A DNA stretch of 64,000 nucleotides, taken from Limnoperna fortunei (Eukaryota; Mollusca; Bivalvia; Mytilida; Modiolidae). The stretch's first letter is position 1, and each line of letters begins with the position of its first letter. A program made the translations under genes and the position numbers. The DNA lies in contig OX104111.1 of assembly GCA_944474755.1 (NCBI GenBank), positions 101,733,178 to 101,797,177 on the forward strand. The letters run 5' to 3'. The notes under the pieces are model-generated. The model did no database searches, was not told the origin of the DNA, and saw only the letters and a list, made by a program, of their open reading frames with translations. Positions 49,201 through 60,743 of this stretch are shown here, one piece after another.

Positions 49201-52200
49201 ATAAAACTTGATTCCACATATAATAACGGTTCCAGAGGGGAAGTCCTGCTATTCAATCATTTTTTCACCCTTTGGACAAAGATTTTTTTAAAACTTGAAA
49301 CAGTTGATCAAGTAGCTTTGTTTCAATTAACAACATACATACAGGTTTTTAATAAATTTTCTTTCCGCTCTGGGAATTTTAACATAAATTGTTCATGTAC
49401 GTAAGCATGATTCCGATGCTCCCTCAATTATCGCAGTAAATGTAATATAAAGTTGTCTTTTGTTTTTTAGGTACTCACCAATTGGTATTATATGCCTAGT
49501 TGCAGTAAAATTGGTGGAAATGGACAACTTGGAGACGGTTTTTACGCAGTTAGGTTACTACATGGCAACTATCCTGTCGGGGTTAGCTATACATGCGTTT
49601 ATTGTTTTACCTCTGATATATTTAATTGGTGTTCGAAAAAATCCGTATACATTCATGTTTCACATGATGAAGGCGTTACTCACAGCTTGGGGGACAGCAT
49701 CAAGGTATGTTGCTTCTCGGTAAAAATGCATGCCTGCACCAAATCTTATGAGCATTTAGGATAGATTAACTTCTAAATCTTAAAAAAAAGTCAACACCCT
49801 ACAACTTTTGTACTGTTATGGAATCAAAATATTAATGGTACTTCATACATTCATATAAGTTTTTTCCTACTGCTACTAAGCCTCCAACACATAATTTATA
49901 GTTTTCTACAATGAACCTTGACCTTTATTAGTAATTGTATGCGAGTTTGTACCTTAGTTTAGACTACTAAGTGGAACCTTTAATATCTGCGTTACATGCA
50001 AAATTGTATAACTGCATGAGTGCGTTGTTGGGTGGCGTGTAAAATATTTCAAAAGCGCAAATATTTTAAAATGTTTTAGCAATATTAATGTGTAAATATG
50101 TCATTAAAATCTTACCAGACCAGACAAATTTGAAAAAAGACACACAGAAAGGTCCGTTTATCTGGATGACTAAAGAAAAATTTCTGACCTCATCAGACAT
50201 TTTAATGTTATGTGTTTATGAAGTTTATTTTTACATTCAGTTCAGCGACGTTACCTATAACAATGGAATGTCTAGAAGTCAAAAACAAGGTGGATGCACG
50301 TGTAATCAAATTTATCACACCAATAGGCGCCACAATCAATATGGATGGAACAGCACTATATGAAGCAGTGGCAGCCATTTTTATTGCACAACATCTTAGA
50401 ATTAGTTTGAGTATCGGACAGGTTATTGTTGTTAGGTATGACAATAAAATGTCTTAAAATTAACAGATTTTAAATAGTTTCAATGATGGAAGTCGAGTTT
50501 GTTAGTGTAACGAAATGTGAATATTAAATGAATGTAAATTGTCAGACAATTTTTAATTCATCTTTACTATTTAAAAAAGAAAAACCTATAATCGGTATTA
50601 TTAGTTCTGAAACGCGTTTGTTATAATACTAAAAACACGAACATTTTGGATTTGCGCATAAGTTTATTAAGAATAACTAGATATCCATCTCTGTGGGCTC
50701 CGCCTACATTGGTAGCCTTATCATTATCTACCAGCATACCTCTACCCACATATCAAAAGAAAAAAGTTGAGCTCGGACAAAATTAGTTTCAAACGCACGG
50801 ACGGACGGACGGACGGACAGACTGATTACATGTACTATAAGTCATCCGGCACTAAGTGGCGACCGGGGCCCTAATAATGTGGAATTGGGTAACATGCCCA
50901 ATTATTCGTTTATCCATTTAAAGGACAGTGTTGTCGTATGCTTTAAGTTTATTGAATTCATTCAAGTTTGTATTGGAATGTTTGTACAATAAGCACAAGA
51001 AAACAATCTGTTACAGTCCGTTGTGTAAGTGTGGCTTTGACATAGATTGTAGGGCAATTAGTTAACAATAAATTATTTCATAGGTATTAATGGTGTAAAT
51101 TAATTTCCAGTATCCTCTAATACAGTAAATACAGTAAGTTTGAATTTGTATACCCCACATTAACAAAAGGACAGCTGTCAAAAGCTGTTATTCTCATGTT
51201 ATCTTTGGGGATAACGTAAAATCGACCCGAGGTGATGCTTATCTTAATAGTATTTATTACTTTGGTGACATAAAGTAGAAAAAAGAGAATACAATAAATG
51301 TGTTTGTCCGTTTTGCTGCTGACTTTAATTTAAACACGGTACTAACATTAGGTAGGATTAGTTATCGTTAAAGCTGTATTCAGAAATGTCATATAATTTG
51401 TTTTAGTTTAACTGCAACAGCCGCGGCTATTGGTGCTGCAGGTATTCCACAAGCAGGCCTTGTTACCATGGCAATCGTTTTGTCTGCTGTGGGACTTCCA
51501 GTAGATGAAATCACTCTGATCCTTCCTATTGACTGGTTCTTGTAAGTTTATTATTATTATTTTTTTTAAACTGTAAATTAATTCTTGTATATATATTCCC
51601 CACATTATTGCATTAAATGTGTTTTGACATTATTTAGGCTTTGGAAAAGTTTACTAACAAACGGACAAAATGGAAAGGTTTTAATTATTGTTGTATTTTA
51701 ATAATAGAAACTACAGATATCTTACAAGTTTGCTGATATATCATAATGAAATAAACAAAAATCCATATGTTTTACAAGTAGATGTACCGTATCCTACGAT
51801 GTCTGTCAACAGATACCTAACATAAGTATAATTTAAGTTCCAAAACATCTTCTCCTTAGAATCACTCAAGGGATTGACTTCAAGCTACTGACATGAATCT
51901 GGGTATATGTTGTATACAGTACGCGGACACTTAATCAAGAATCATCATATAAAGTGTGCATAAAATTCAAGGCAAACATTTCCAAAAGCCATTACATAGC
52001 ACTTGATTGAATATATGACAAAAATATCTTTTTTACCAATACTAAACAGTCTCATATATTATTATTTAATAAACCAATATTTTTCTGTATTTATTATTCA
52101 AAGAGATAGATTCAGAACAACCGTGAATGTTTTGGGAGATGCATACGGTGCAGGCCTTGTTGATCATTTATCAAAAGGTGACTTAGAAGAAATGGACAGA

Positions 52201-52329
52201 AGAGAAGCACAGGAACGCGAAGAAGAAGAGAAGTCCGATGAAGTTTTAATAAACGGTGATGTAGAAAATCAAAGAAAAAATGTAACGAGCTTCGAATCAA
52301 TAAATATGGAAATTCCAGGTCAAGGTTGA
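45774..52329 (+). CDS. SLC1A: SLC1-type excitatory (acidic) amino acid transporter, eight coding exons
   Basis: Joined exons 45774-46225, 46622-46664, 47140-47203, 48270-48471, 49471-49704, 50241-50435, 51407-51541 and 52104-52329 give 1551 nt, 516 residues, with all phases matching. The family couples Na+ (and H+/K+) gradients to uptake of glutamate or aspartate at the plasma membrane. Visible landmarks are TM2 [18 protein letters not shown], a loop with NET and NKT glycosylation sites, hairpin 1 SSSATLP (about 331-337), TM7 NMDGT (365-369), hairpin 2 [12 protein letters not shown], and TM8 [17 protein letters not shown]. In TM8, D443 and R446 match the residues that hold the substrate amino and side-chain carboxyl groups in EAATs, so an acidic substrate is likely. 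The cytoplasmic tail is Glu-rich. The ATG at 45774 follows a good acceptor (gatttcag|caatcc), so an upstream noncoding exon is likely. Confidence 0.95.
46622..46664 (+). CDS. SLC1A: SLC1 exon 2 (43-nt microexon)
   Basis: Acceptor tttttctag|aaactg, donor agaagt|gtaagt. Encodes [15 protein letters not shown], the conserved segment after TM3 in EAATs. Confidence 0.92.
47140..47203 (+). CDS. SLC1A: SLC1 exon 3
   Basis: Acceptor atttttcag|caagta, donor aaaatg|gttagt. Encodes [20 protein letters not shown], the glycosylated extracellular loop. Ends in phase 1. Confidence 0.88.
47283..47697 (+). mobile_element. Dispersed repeat A, long copy in SLC1 intron 3
   Basis: Starts ccatactgggagggttcaca, includes agccgctacaa and the block ccctacccaaaac, and ends with a SINE-like tail atatagctgaaatactgctt and aaagcaaacagccaatcaat. 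Related copies or parts are at 47700-47910, 55165-55315, 62304-62527 and 63765-63860. The tail suggests a SINE, but I do not recognise the head. Confidence 0.75.
47700..47910 (+). repeat. Dispersed repeat A, diverged partial copy
   Basis: Matches the first half of the neighbouring copy: gttgtcaggtgataaatgg, agcctatttgcgggcc, agttccacact and ttgtggtgctacaa. It is in direct tandem with it. Confidence 0.6.
48270..48471 (+). CDS. SLC1A: SLC1 exon 4
   Basis: Acceptor cctttcag|agacta, donor atatg|gtaagt. Encodes the end of the loop, then [20 protein letters not shown] (TM4/5 region) and [20 protein letters not shown]. Ends in phase 2. Confidence 0.93.
48805..49090 (+). repeat. Dispersed repeat B, copy 1 in SLC1 intron 4
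   Basis: Contains gtactccggacgagtaagca and the cacccgtcgagtactca region. Shared with 58425-58800 and 59850-60260 in the same orientation. The gctccgg-cgagtaagcag core is familiar from mussel DNA. Confidence 0.78.
49471..49704 (+). CDS. SLC1A: SLC1 exon 5
   Basis: Acceptor gttttttag|gtactc, donor atcaag|gtatgt. Encodes [39 protein letters not shown] and the start of hairpin 1 (TAWGTAS). Ends in phase 2. Confidence 0.95.
50241..50435 (+). CDS. SLC1A: SLC1 exon 6
   Basis: Acceptor tacattcag|ttcagc, donor gttgttag|gtatga. Encodes [13 protein letters not shown] and [20 protein letters not shown], the Na+ and substrate site region. Ends in phase 2. Confidence 0.96.
50670..50885. repeat. Dispersed repeat with (ggac)n in SLC1 intron 6
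   Basis: A conserved-looking segment with atccatctctgtgggctccg leads to a short acggacggacgg microsatellite at about 50800-50820 and then taagtcatccggcactaagtg. A weaker relative (ccctgccactaagtgg) is near 20988. Confidence 0.55.
51407..51541 (+). CDS. SLC1A: SLC1 exon 7
   Basis: Acceptor tgttttag|tttaac, donor gttctt|gtaagt. Encodes [20 protein letters not shown] (hairpin 2) and [15 protein letters not shown]. Ends in phase 2. Confidence 0.95.
52104..52329 (+). CDS. SLC1A: SLC1 exon 8 with stop
   Basis: Acceptor attcaaag|agatag. Encodes [20 protein letters not shown] (TM8 with substrate-binding D and R), then an acidic cytoplasmic tail ([14 protein letters not shown]) ending MEIPGQG and TGA. 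Confidence 0.93.
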
Positions 52330-54951
52330 ACTATGAGATCCTGAAATATATGTATTATATATAAACATAAGAACATCGTAAGGCAATCTATGACAGAACA
52401 TCGCCAAAATCTTTCGGTGCTTCCATGTTGGTTTCATGAAATAAAAATACAGGTTTATCAGCTTTAAATAAATTGCTACAATACAAATACAATAAAGTTG
52501 ACTATGCTTGTTGTGGAGATTTTTAATTTTTAATCTATAACTTGATTGGGTGCATTGTAAGAAAAGCAGACATTTTTTATATTTACCAACCAAAATAGTT
52601 TGACAAATGTTAAAGTACAATGGTACGATGCTAACAATTTCTGCGCTTTATGCACATTTTGTTGTACTTATAAAGATACTTTTGAGCAAAACTATACATA
52701 TTGTCAAACTAACTCAAGACCTTTGTCATAAACTGTTTTCTTGTCTTCAATCATATGTCGCGCGCAGAACAAGACAAACAGATTGGACATTCACCATATT
52801 TACAACCTTTTAATGCCACTTTACCATGTGAAAAAAGGAACTGTAAAACGCATACACCCCAATGTAATATTTTTTAAAACTAATAAAAGGCGAATTAATA
52901 GCACATCATATAAATGTGATATATTCTTTTATGATTGGCAAACAACTACATAACAATTGTAATGTGAGAATCGTGTACGACATCAAACATTTCGCAGGAG
53001 TTGTTCAAGTAAGTAAACAAATCTAAACATTTGTAAGTCAATATCCAGACAACATGGAATAACAATAAAAGGAACATTAAATATTCCAAAAAATACACCA
53101 CAAGTTCCCGAAAATCTAAAAGTCAAACAAGATGTCTGGAAAACACTGTCATTTCATCATTATGGGCAATGCCCTTCGAATATTAAGATGATCAATAAGT
53201 AGTGACATTATACAGTCATCGTTTATTCTTGACAAACAGAAATAAAAATAATAAAAGAAACAACAATAGTTCAAGTCAGATTATGACCAAACAAACACTA
53301 AGTAATGTACAAGATTATAACGTAAATTAACGTTTGAATGTTAGTCCAATATAATTTATGCATATTTTGTTACCCAGGAGAAAACTATGAAAGTTTTAGA
53401 TATTTTTAGATAGGATTTTCTGCCATAACAATCACGATAGTAAATTACATCTCGACCATTATTAGAAAGTTTTTGATAAACATAATTCTACATTTTTGTT
53501 CCTTTGCCAAACATACGGTCTAAATGCTAATAATTAAGTAAAAATTGTTTCTCTTCTACATTGGTTGTATGATTAATAAATATAAATATTTCTTATTTTG
53601 TCCCCTTTAGCTTAATATAATGTAATAATATTTTTGGGGGAGGGGGAAATCAAACACACTTCTTTCATTTATTATAGTACAGTGTATCGTCACTTACACT
53701 TCCCATCTGCGATGTTCGATAGCAATAGTATTTCACATCCTCTTTTAGCACTGCTGTTTGTTTTTCGCTACATACGTTCAGATATAAGTAAAAGCACATT
53801 TTGTCAAAACAAAAATAAATTAAGATGTCAGTTTCTGCAAGGCATTTGTCATAGTTTATAATAACCTAGATCTTAAGCCTGTTATATGATTAAAATAATA
53901 ATGACAACTTGTAACAAGACAACATAATACAGTCTCCAACTAACTTCCCATCATTAAAAACGTGTTTCATGTTTGAAACGGTAATCTGCTAGCTAAAACT
54001 GATTTAAATCTATACATTGACTGATTGAATGGTTGCGTAACGTAAAGCAAGCAGTGTGTAGCTATATTTAGGACGAGAATTAGAAATTAATCAATTGGTA
54101 AACTGGATAGCCCAATTAGGACTGCCACTGATAAAGTATGAAGGGTTAGGTAGAAAGAGACAGCTTTTTATGCGCTTACTAATTATTCAAACCTAAATAA
54201 GGGGTCTTATAATAAGCATGACACTCTTCAAACACGTTGATCCTTCTAAACTCTTAAACGGAAAGCTTAACCTATCCTCACCACGGAGACGTACTGGGCA
54301 GCACTGTTAAGAATTGAGAACCGTAAATACTTAAAACTATTGTTTTAAATGTACTAACTTCCGTAGTATTGAAACCCATTTCTTTACTTGTCTTTTTTAT
54401 GTTCCGCCAACAAAAGTAATGGGACCTGCAGACTTTTGGTCTTTTCGTTCGTTCGTCCGTCCTCTACCTTTGCGTTGAAGATTTTTTCTAAAATGAATTC
54501 TCATCTTCATGAAACTTGGTACACAGTTAAAACATGTTGAGATTTCCTTAATGGCTTATTTCTGTAAGACTGTTGAGAATATTTCACTGTTGAGAGATTA
54601 AAAATATGTGCCAAGCGAGACGTCAGTACAACAAGAAACGTTTTCTTGTTTTGTCGAACTCTTTGACTCGGAACTTAAATGTTCCACCATTTTATTAAGA
54701 AAGCAGGAAAGCTAAGTGAAGAACATTACTAAACCACATTTTGTTTAACACTGATCAATTTGAAACTGGAAAAAACATGTCCTTGCTGAATGAATTTAAT
54801 TTACTAAATATATTAACAGTTCTTTATATTGTTCAGTAATTCAAATGCTATGCTGCGTCTAATAACGATTAAGATAGAATCACTGTTCTAATCAAACAAA
54901 CTAATCCAATAAAGAAATGTAATTACAGTCATAGATTAAAGACCAATATAT

Positions 54952-55020
54952 TGTTTTGTTTGTTGAATGGTGTTTAACGCCACTCTCATCAATTTTCCAG
55001 CTATGTCTAAATAATGTCAA
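54952..55020 (-). repeat. SINE 3'-tail fragment
   Basis: Reads tgttgaatggtgtttaacgc and cactctcatcaattttccag, the reverse complement of the SINE tail. The central block and head are missing. Confidence 0.7.
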
Positions 55021-55164
55021 AACGATAAATTGTTCTCCTTTAGATATACATGTAATAACGGTGTCATTACTAAAGATTTCATTAGTTCAAAGTATCATTT
55101 TGAGTGTGAGGTCATTTTTCTAGATCATACGCGTTTAGATGGCGGCGACAATTAAGGCTGAAAG

Positions 55165-55315
55165 GAGATTGATTGATTGATTGACTGGATGTTTGCTTTA
55201 CGTCCTGTGAAGAGTATTTCAGAAAGGGTCTCCCCTATCCGCCAACCGGTGACGCGCTGGGCTGCTCTGTGGATCAAGCACTGGGAAGGACGCCAGTAGG
55301 GTTCCAGGGCAGAAG
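55165..55315 (-). repeat. Dispersed repeat A, internally deleted copy
   Basis: On the left is the tail (gattgattgattgactgg, tttgctttacgtcctg). On the right is the head region (gtgacgcgctgggctgctct, then caagcactgggaa), which matches the reverse complement of 47300-47340. The middle is missing. Confidence 0.7.
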
Positions 55316-57504
55316 CTGAGAGTATTTATTCACTGAGGTAAGTTTGATCTATTAAAACATAGAATCTGAATGTCTTTACCGTTTGTTGTATTTTGTTTAA
55401 TTATATCTTGCAATTTGCAGAAATTATGAAAACAACAGTATTTCATCTTTAACAGCATTACACTTGTGATACAGATCAAAATAAAAATGACTATTTCATA
55501 CCAAATGATCAGATATTTTAACAGAAGTATGTAAAGTCACATGATAAAAATGTGACAGTAAAGACAATTTGCGTGTTGGTAGAGTATCGCGATGCATGGT
55601 AAAACATTTTTAGAATTAATAATTCGCTACACTTATTGTACGATTAAACAGTTTTCAAAGGATTTATGGATGCATAAAGAAGACCAATTCCCTCACAAAC
55701 ATCTTATTCTTTTAAATTGCGAAACCGTTTAATTATCATACTGTAATTTTGCACAAGGTTATTACGCCATCTTGTTTCTGAAAGTAGTTGAGTAAGCGTT
55801 GAAATATATTTTTTCAAAAGATCTACCTGAAGTCATTTTAACCAATCGTATGAAAGTAATCCATTATGTGCAAATCATATAAGAATTAGCTATGTTTGTA
55901 ACTAATCAACATCACATCCATAGTACGAAACAGAGATCGTACAATAACGATGAAATGCTAAGGCGGATGACAAAACAACGATGTCCATCGAGCAATATAT
56001 ATTTGACAGCAATTGTCAGGTTGTATCTTATTGTTTATTTGACTTCAAATACTAGTAATATTTTTTGCATTTCTTTTGCAGCGTGTTTGAATATATCGCA
56101 GTTTGCACGAGAAAATGAACTTTTCCCATAGTACATTCATATTAATGCTATTTGTATAGACCTTATAATTGAAAAAGCGCAGTGTTATTACTCTAGTAGA
56201 CAATTTACAGTTGCCAAATTTAATTCAAGAGTGGAAGGATAAGGATAGAGAAACAGTTAACAAATAGAATGACCAGTTAAAAAAATGTTTGCTTAAGTTT
56301 CGTGAACAATCTGCTGTATCAATTTACTATGCCTATATAGGGGACAGAGAGAGCTACAATTAAAGATATAGGATACGGTCAGACCCTGATAGCCATGCCC
56401 AATATTTGACAGAGAAAAGGAACGATATAAAACGCCGCTATGAAGTCTACTTCCATATTTCAAATTTGACGGTCCGAGTACAAGACAACAAAGAGAAAAT
56501 AGAGAAACAAGATGCGGGAAAAAGGAAACTTAAAAGGGAATGGATTTCATGATAGCTAATAGTCTTGTTAATAATTCACACATGGTCAAAACATCACTCA
56601 AACAAAAATTCACAGTCTGATATAAATATACTGAGAAACTCCGAGATACCACATGCTAGAGTAGGGAGAAAAAAAAGAAGAGAAAGGATCGCGCTTAAGC
56701 GTACGGAACTATCGAAAAACTGGAGAAAGTTATAACAAAGCAACAACAACAAAAAATTAAGAAAGACAGACACGAAACTAGAAGAATAGATTTTATAATA
56801 CATAATGTAATTTAAAATAAAAATAAAAAAAGCTAGAATTAATCAACAAAATCAGAAAGCGGAAAAACTGCATTATGAAATATAGAATCAAAGGATGATT
56901 TAAAAAAGAATATGTTTGTCAGAGTATTTAAAAGGGCGACAGGAAGGAGTAGACACGGAATGGGAAAATCTTTGAATTATTTAACAGACCTCAATGATAA
57001 TTTGAAAGAGGGACAAAACCGTGATTTGAAGAATTGGAATGAAAAGAAAAATATACAGCTTCTTCCAAAGGGACAAAAACAGTACAGTGACCTTGGAAAA
57101 AAGAGACGGATAAATGCAGAAGCGGTTTTTGAATGACATCCATTAAAATCTACATTAAAAGTTTGTCAATGAATACAATAGACAATATTTCTTACTCGAG
57201 CTTTTGTAAGTTTACCATTCAATATCATAGAAATAAAGGCGTTTGAACGAAAAACTTGTTGATGCAAGCTACAGGAGAACATGAGATTATAGGTAAAGAT
57301 GCTTCACAAGCAAGAGTTAATAGGTTGAAAGGATAATCTTAAAGCACGTAAGAGTGTTTTTGCAGCACGAAGAGATACCACTGAGCGTATCGAGACTATA
57401 ATAGATGTCTGAACTTGAATCTTCTATAATCACCCATAGCTAACGTAGCAAAACAAAACAGAGGAAACAGAATAAGATGGTAAAAAAAGAAAAATTATAA
57501 AAAA

Positions 57505-57765
57505 ATGTTTGTTTAAATGGTGTTTGACGTCACTTTTACCACATTTAAGCTATATCATGGCGTCCAATTTTAATTGGGGGAGGGGGGCAAGTCGGAGTAA
57601 CCGGAGAAAACCCAAGACCTGCGGTAGGAAATATGGCAATCCTTATAGATTGGAGTCAAGTTCATCCTGCAAGCAGTGAGACTTGAACCCGCACCCTAAG
57701 TGTTGACAGACCACGTGTTCAATAGAAGATGACTAACTTAACTATTCGGCCACTGAGGCCCTCTA
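57505..57765 (-). mobile_element. tRNA-derived SINE, full length
   Basis: Inverted copy ending in ggccactgaggccctc (the tRNA head), with B-box complement gagacttgaacccgc, central ttttaattgggggagg and acctgcggtaggaa, and tail tggtgtttgacgtcactttt. Confidence 0.88.
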
Positions 57766-58424
57766 CAAAAAATCCAAAGACGAACAGATCTTTGTCATTT
57801 CGTACAAGAAATTGATCACCCTTTTAAAGACACATGTAAACATGTATTAAATATACAACACCAGTAAAATAGTTTAAAGTGACTGAATAAACCCTTTAAT
57901 GAGATCGAACCAGTATTACGTATTGACTTCTCGGAGAACTTCCAATGCAAACTCAGTAACGAAACCGTGCATTTTGGTGGTTCATACCTCTGTTTTGTAT
58001 CGGGAAGGAGAGCACGTAAGTTCATTATGGCCCATTTCAGATTTCTTGAGTCACGGACCTAGTGCGATTTTTGCACACTTAGATTGTGTTCCCAATAACG
58101 TTACTGATACATATCCAGCTTTATCTTCCTTACCTTTCATCAGCGATGGTCCGACCAGTCAGGAAGAATATAAATTCATTTTCTTCTTATTCGATCGATT
58201 CCCGCAATTTCACCTTGAACATTCCTGAGGCAGGGCATGGGAAGTAAAATGACCAGAAAATATTAGAGGGGTAAAAATGGTGGAAACTCTCCAAATAATA
58301 AGCCAGATAAAGGGGAATATACAAGATTTACCACGCAAATGTAAACTTCTATACATCGAGAATTCACGATAACATATTTTTGAATACCTGGAAGGTAATG
58401 TAAAGACATAATTTTATTATAACT

Positions 58425-58800
58425 TTAAACTACAAAGCATCATAATATCAAGTAAAATAGCAAGAAAACCTACCAAACAACAAGAGCTTAAAGTCAAGAA
58501 ATGATTACAAATGCAGATTTCAACAAATATATACAACACGAAACAATACCAAAAAACAAAAACACTAAAAGTGAGAACCCGAACCCAATAAAAAACTGGG
58601 ATACTACAGACGAATAAACGAGTTCTGAATCCACGTTGGATAAAGACGAATTCAGGAAAATATCCGCTCGTATTTGACAAATGGATTTTCTACAACGATC
58701 AATTAAGTCATGGTGATGACCATATAATTTCTGAAGACATAACATCAACCTAGATACAACAAATCGTGGTATGAGTAGCTAAGTAGTCAACAGCAGTGTC
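58425..58800 (+). repeat. Dispersed repeat B, copy 2
   Basis: Shares acgatcaattaagtcatggt, gatgaccat and acatcaacctag plus gtagtcaacagcagt with 59850-60260, and gaacccaataaaaaa with copy 1. Confidence 0.8.
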
Positions 58801-59074
58801 TGGTCTAGGAAATCTGAAAACCTTCAAATTTATATTTGTGCTTCTTCACGTGACGTAATTGGTAAGATGAGAGATAAGCATTTTATTCAAGGTTTTCTTA
58901 AATACTGTATGCAGGCATTAAACAGTTGTTTACACTAAACGAACTAATATATTAAAGCCTATTAAACAGACACACGGTGGAAGGGAACTTAGTATATATA
59001 GGCTAATACACATGTGCCTGAAAGGGTCTCTTTTTTTACTACCTTTCCAAAGTATAAGAAACGATAACTCTTTT

Positions 59075-60678
59075 GAGGCATAATCTAAAACTGGTCTGGC
59101 CTCACCTGCCTTGCTTGGCCTGGCCTTATAATTGGCATGGCCTCAAATTTGGCCCGGCCTAAAAATAACATTGTTTTTTTACAAGGCCTTAAAATTGATC
59201 CGACCTCAAAATTAACTTCTATAATGTATGGCTTGAAAAAAGGCATCATTTAATAATTAAATTTGTAAAATTTATTATTTTAAATCTGCTTACCCAGTAT
59301 TGTTTACGTTTAGTACTTATCTGATAAGCTGCGTTAAACTGGTTATGTAGACAACTGTATTTTAATTGCATCGCCTTAACTAAAGTTATAAAATGTTATG
59401 TTTCTAATCATTTGTAGTATATTATGTTTCACTTTAGGTCATTTTCTTTCAGTTGAGGTCATTGATATAAAACTGACAAAGGTGCGTTATTTTTGTATAA
59501 TTTTAATTTTTCTACATTGCAAAATTGGTGACTTGTATTTTTTATTTAAAAAAAAGTTATTAGACATTTGGTAACACATGTTTATATTTTTATTTTCTCA
59601 TCACAGCTTACATTCGATCAACTTAAACTATACCCTGTTTTAAAATTTGCAAACATAATCCATGGTCATGTCATCAATAAACATTATTCGTTTAAACTTC
59701 GTATTCATATGCTATATCTCATAATGTTTTCTCATATTTTACAGTCTGGACAATTTGTAAATCTGTAATGACTTACTGCATGTATGGTTCCAATTTTCAT
59801 TGCTATTAATGTCTTAACACATTAAATTTTAAGATATGTTTAGTAAGAAAATAGCAAAGAAAACCGACCGAACAACATTAGCCAAAAGCCAAGGGACAGT
59901 TATAAATCCGGATATAGACAAACCCAACACAAAAACCAAAAACATAAAACACAGAAAGAAAGTAACCTGAACCTAATAAAAACCATGGGTGCACTCAGGT
60001 GCTCCGGTCGAGTAAGCAGTGCCTGCCTCTAATTAGAAACCCGTCGAGTTACTCACTGTCATGTCCAGGGAAAAGTCAAATCCAGGAATATGAAACACTA
60101 CTTATGACGCAGCGAAAATGTCAGATCTTAGTTGAGACACTGATTTCCTATAACGATCAATTAAGTCATGGTGACGACCATAGAACTTCTGGAGAGATTA
60201 CATCAACCTAGGTACATACCCTTGTTTGAGTAGTTAAGCAGTCAACAGCAGTCAATCCAGCAAAATAAAAATGTAAACAAAAATAACCCACTCGTACGGT
60301 CTTATCATTAATTTAAAGATAACAGAAATCATAAATCAGCAGAGTTAAAACACTACACTACAAATGCTTCGAAACACAATATTTTGTTACATAGACGATG
60401 CACTATAACTACAGTTATCCTCCAAACCACTTTAACACATCTAATCAAATAAGTATACTAAATTGACAATAAATACTGATAAGCACATTTTAAAAATGAT
60501 ATTTTACAAATTTATTGTCATAAATAAACGTATTCAGGTCAAACACCTAATGAAGCCAATTTTAAAGCCAGGCCATACACTTAATGAAGCCAATCTTAAG
60601 GCCAGGCCATAATTTTAGCAAGGTTTTATTTTAGGCCAGACCAGTTTTTAGGCCAAGCAAGGTTTTAGATTATGCCTC
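59075..60678. mobile_element. Inverted-repeat DNA element with 6-bp duplication
   Basis: Ends gaggcataatctaaaactgg (left) and gttttagattatgcctc (right) are inverted. They are flanked by tctttt at 59069-59074 and 60679-60684, a perfect 6-bp duplication. Both subterminal regions carry short ggcctggcc/ggccaggcc repeats in opposite sense. The interior holds a copy of repeat B and no coding sequence, so it is non-autonomous. Confidence 0.85.
59850..60260 (+). repeat. Dispersed repeat B, copy 3, nested in 59075-60678
   Basis: The longest copy: gtgcactcaggtgctccggt, cgagtaagcagtgcctgcct, cgatcaattaagtcatggtg and the ending gcagtcaacagcagtc. It lies wholly inside the inverted-repeat element. Confidence 0.82.
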
Positions 60679-60687
60679 TCTTTTCAT

Positions 60688-60743
60688 TGTAATCTATATA
60701 ATAAAACAAGAAAATATGATGAAATGTAAATGTGTTGATAGGC
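60688..60743 (+). repeat. Direct repeat, first copy (second at 61144-61198)
   Basis: aatctatataataaaacaag and the following atgaagtgtaaatgtgtt-type sequence recur about 456 bp downstream with few differences. Confidence 0.8.

Larger units (their letters stand above)
52330..59074. other. Intergenic downstream of the SLC1 gene
   Basis: Begins with the SLC1 3' UTR. No further gene is supported. Contains SINE pieces (54952, 57505), repeat A (55165) and repeat B (58425). ORFs are short and without domains. Confidence 0.6.
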
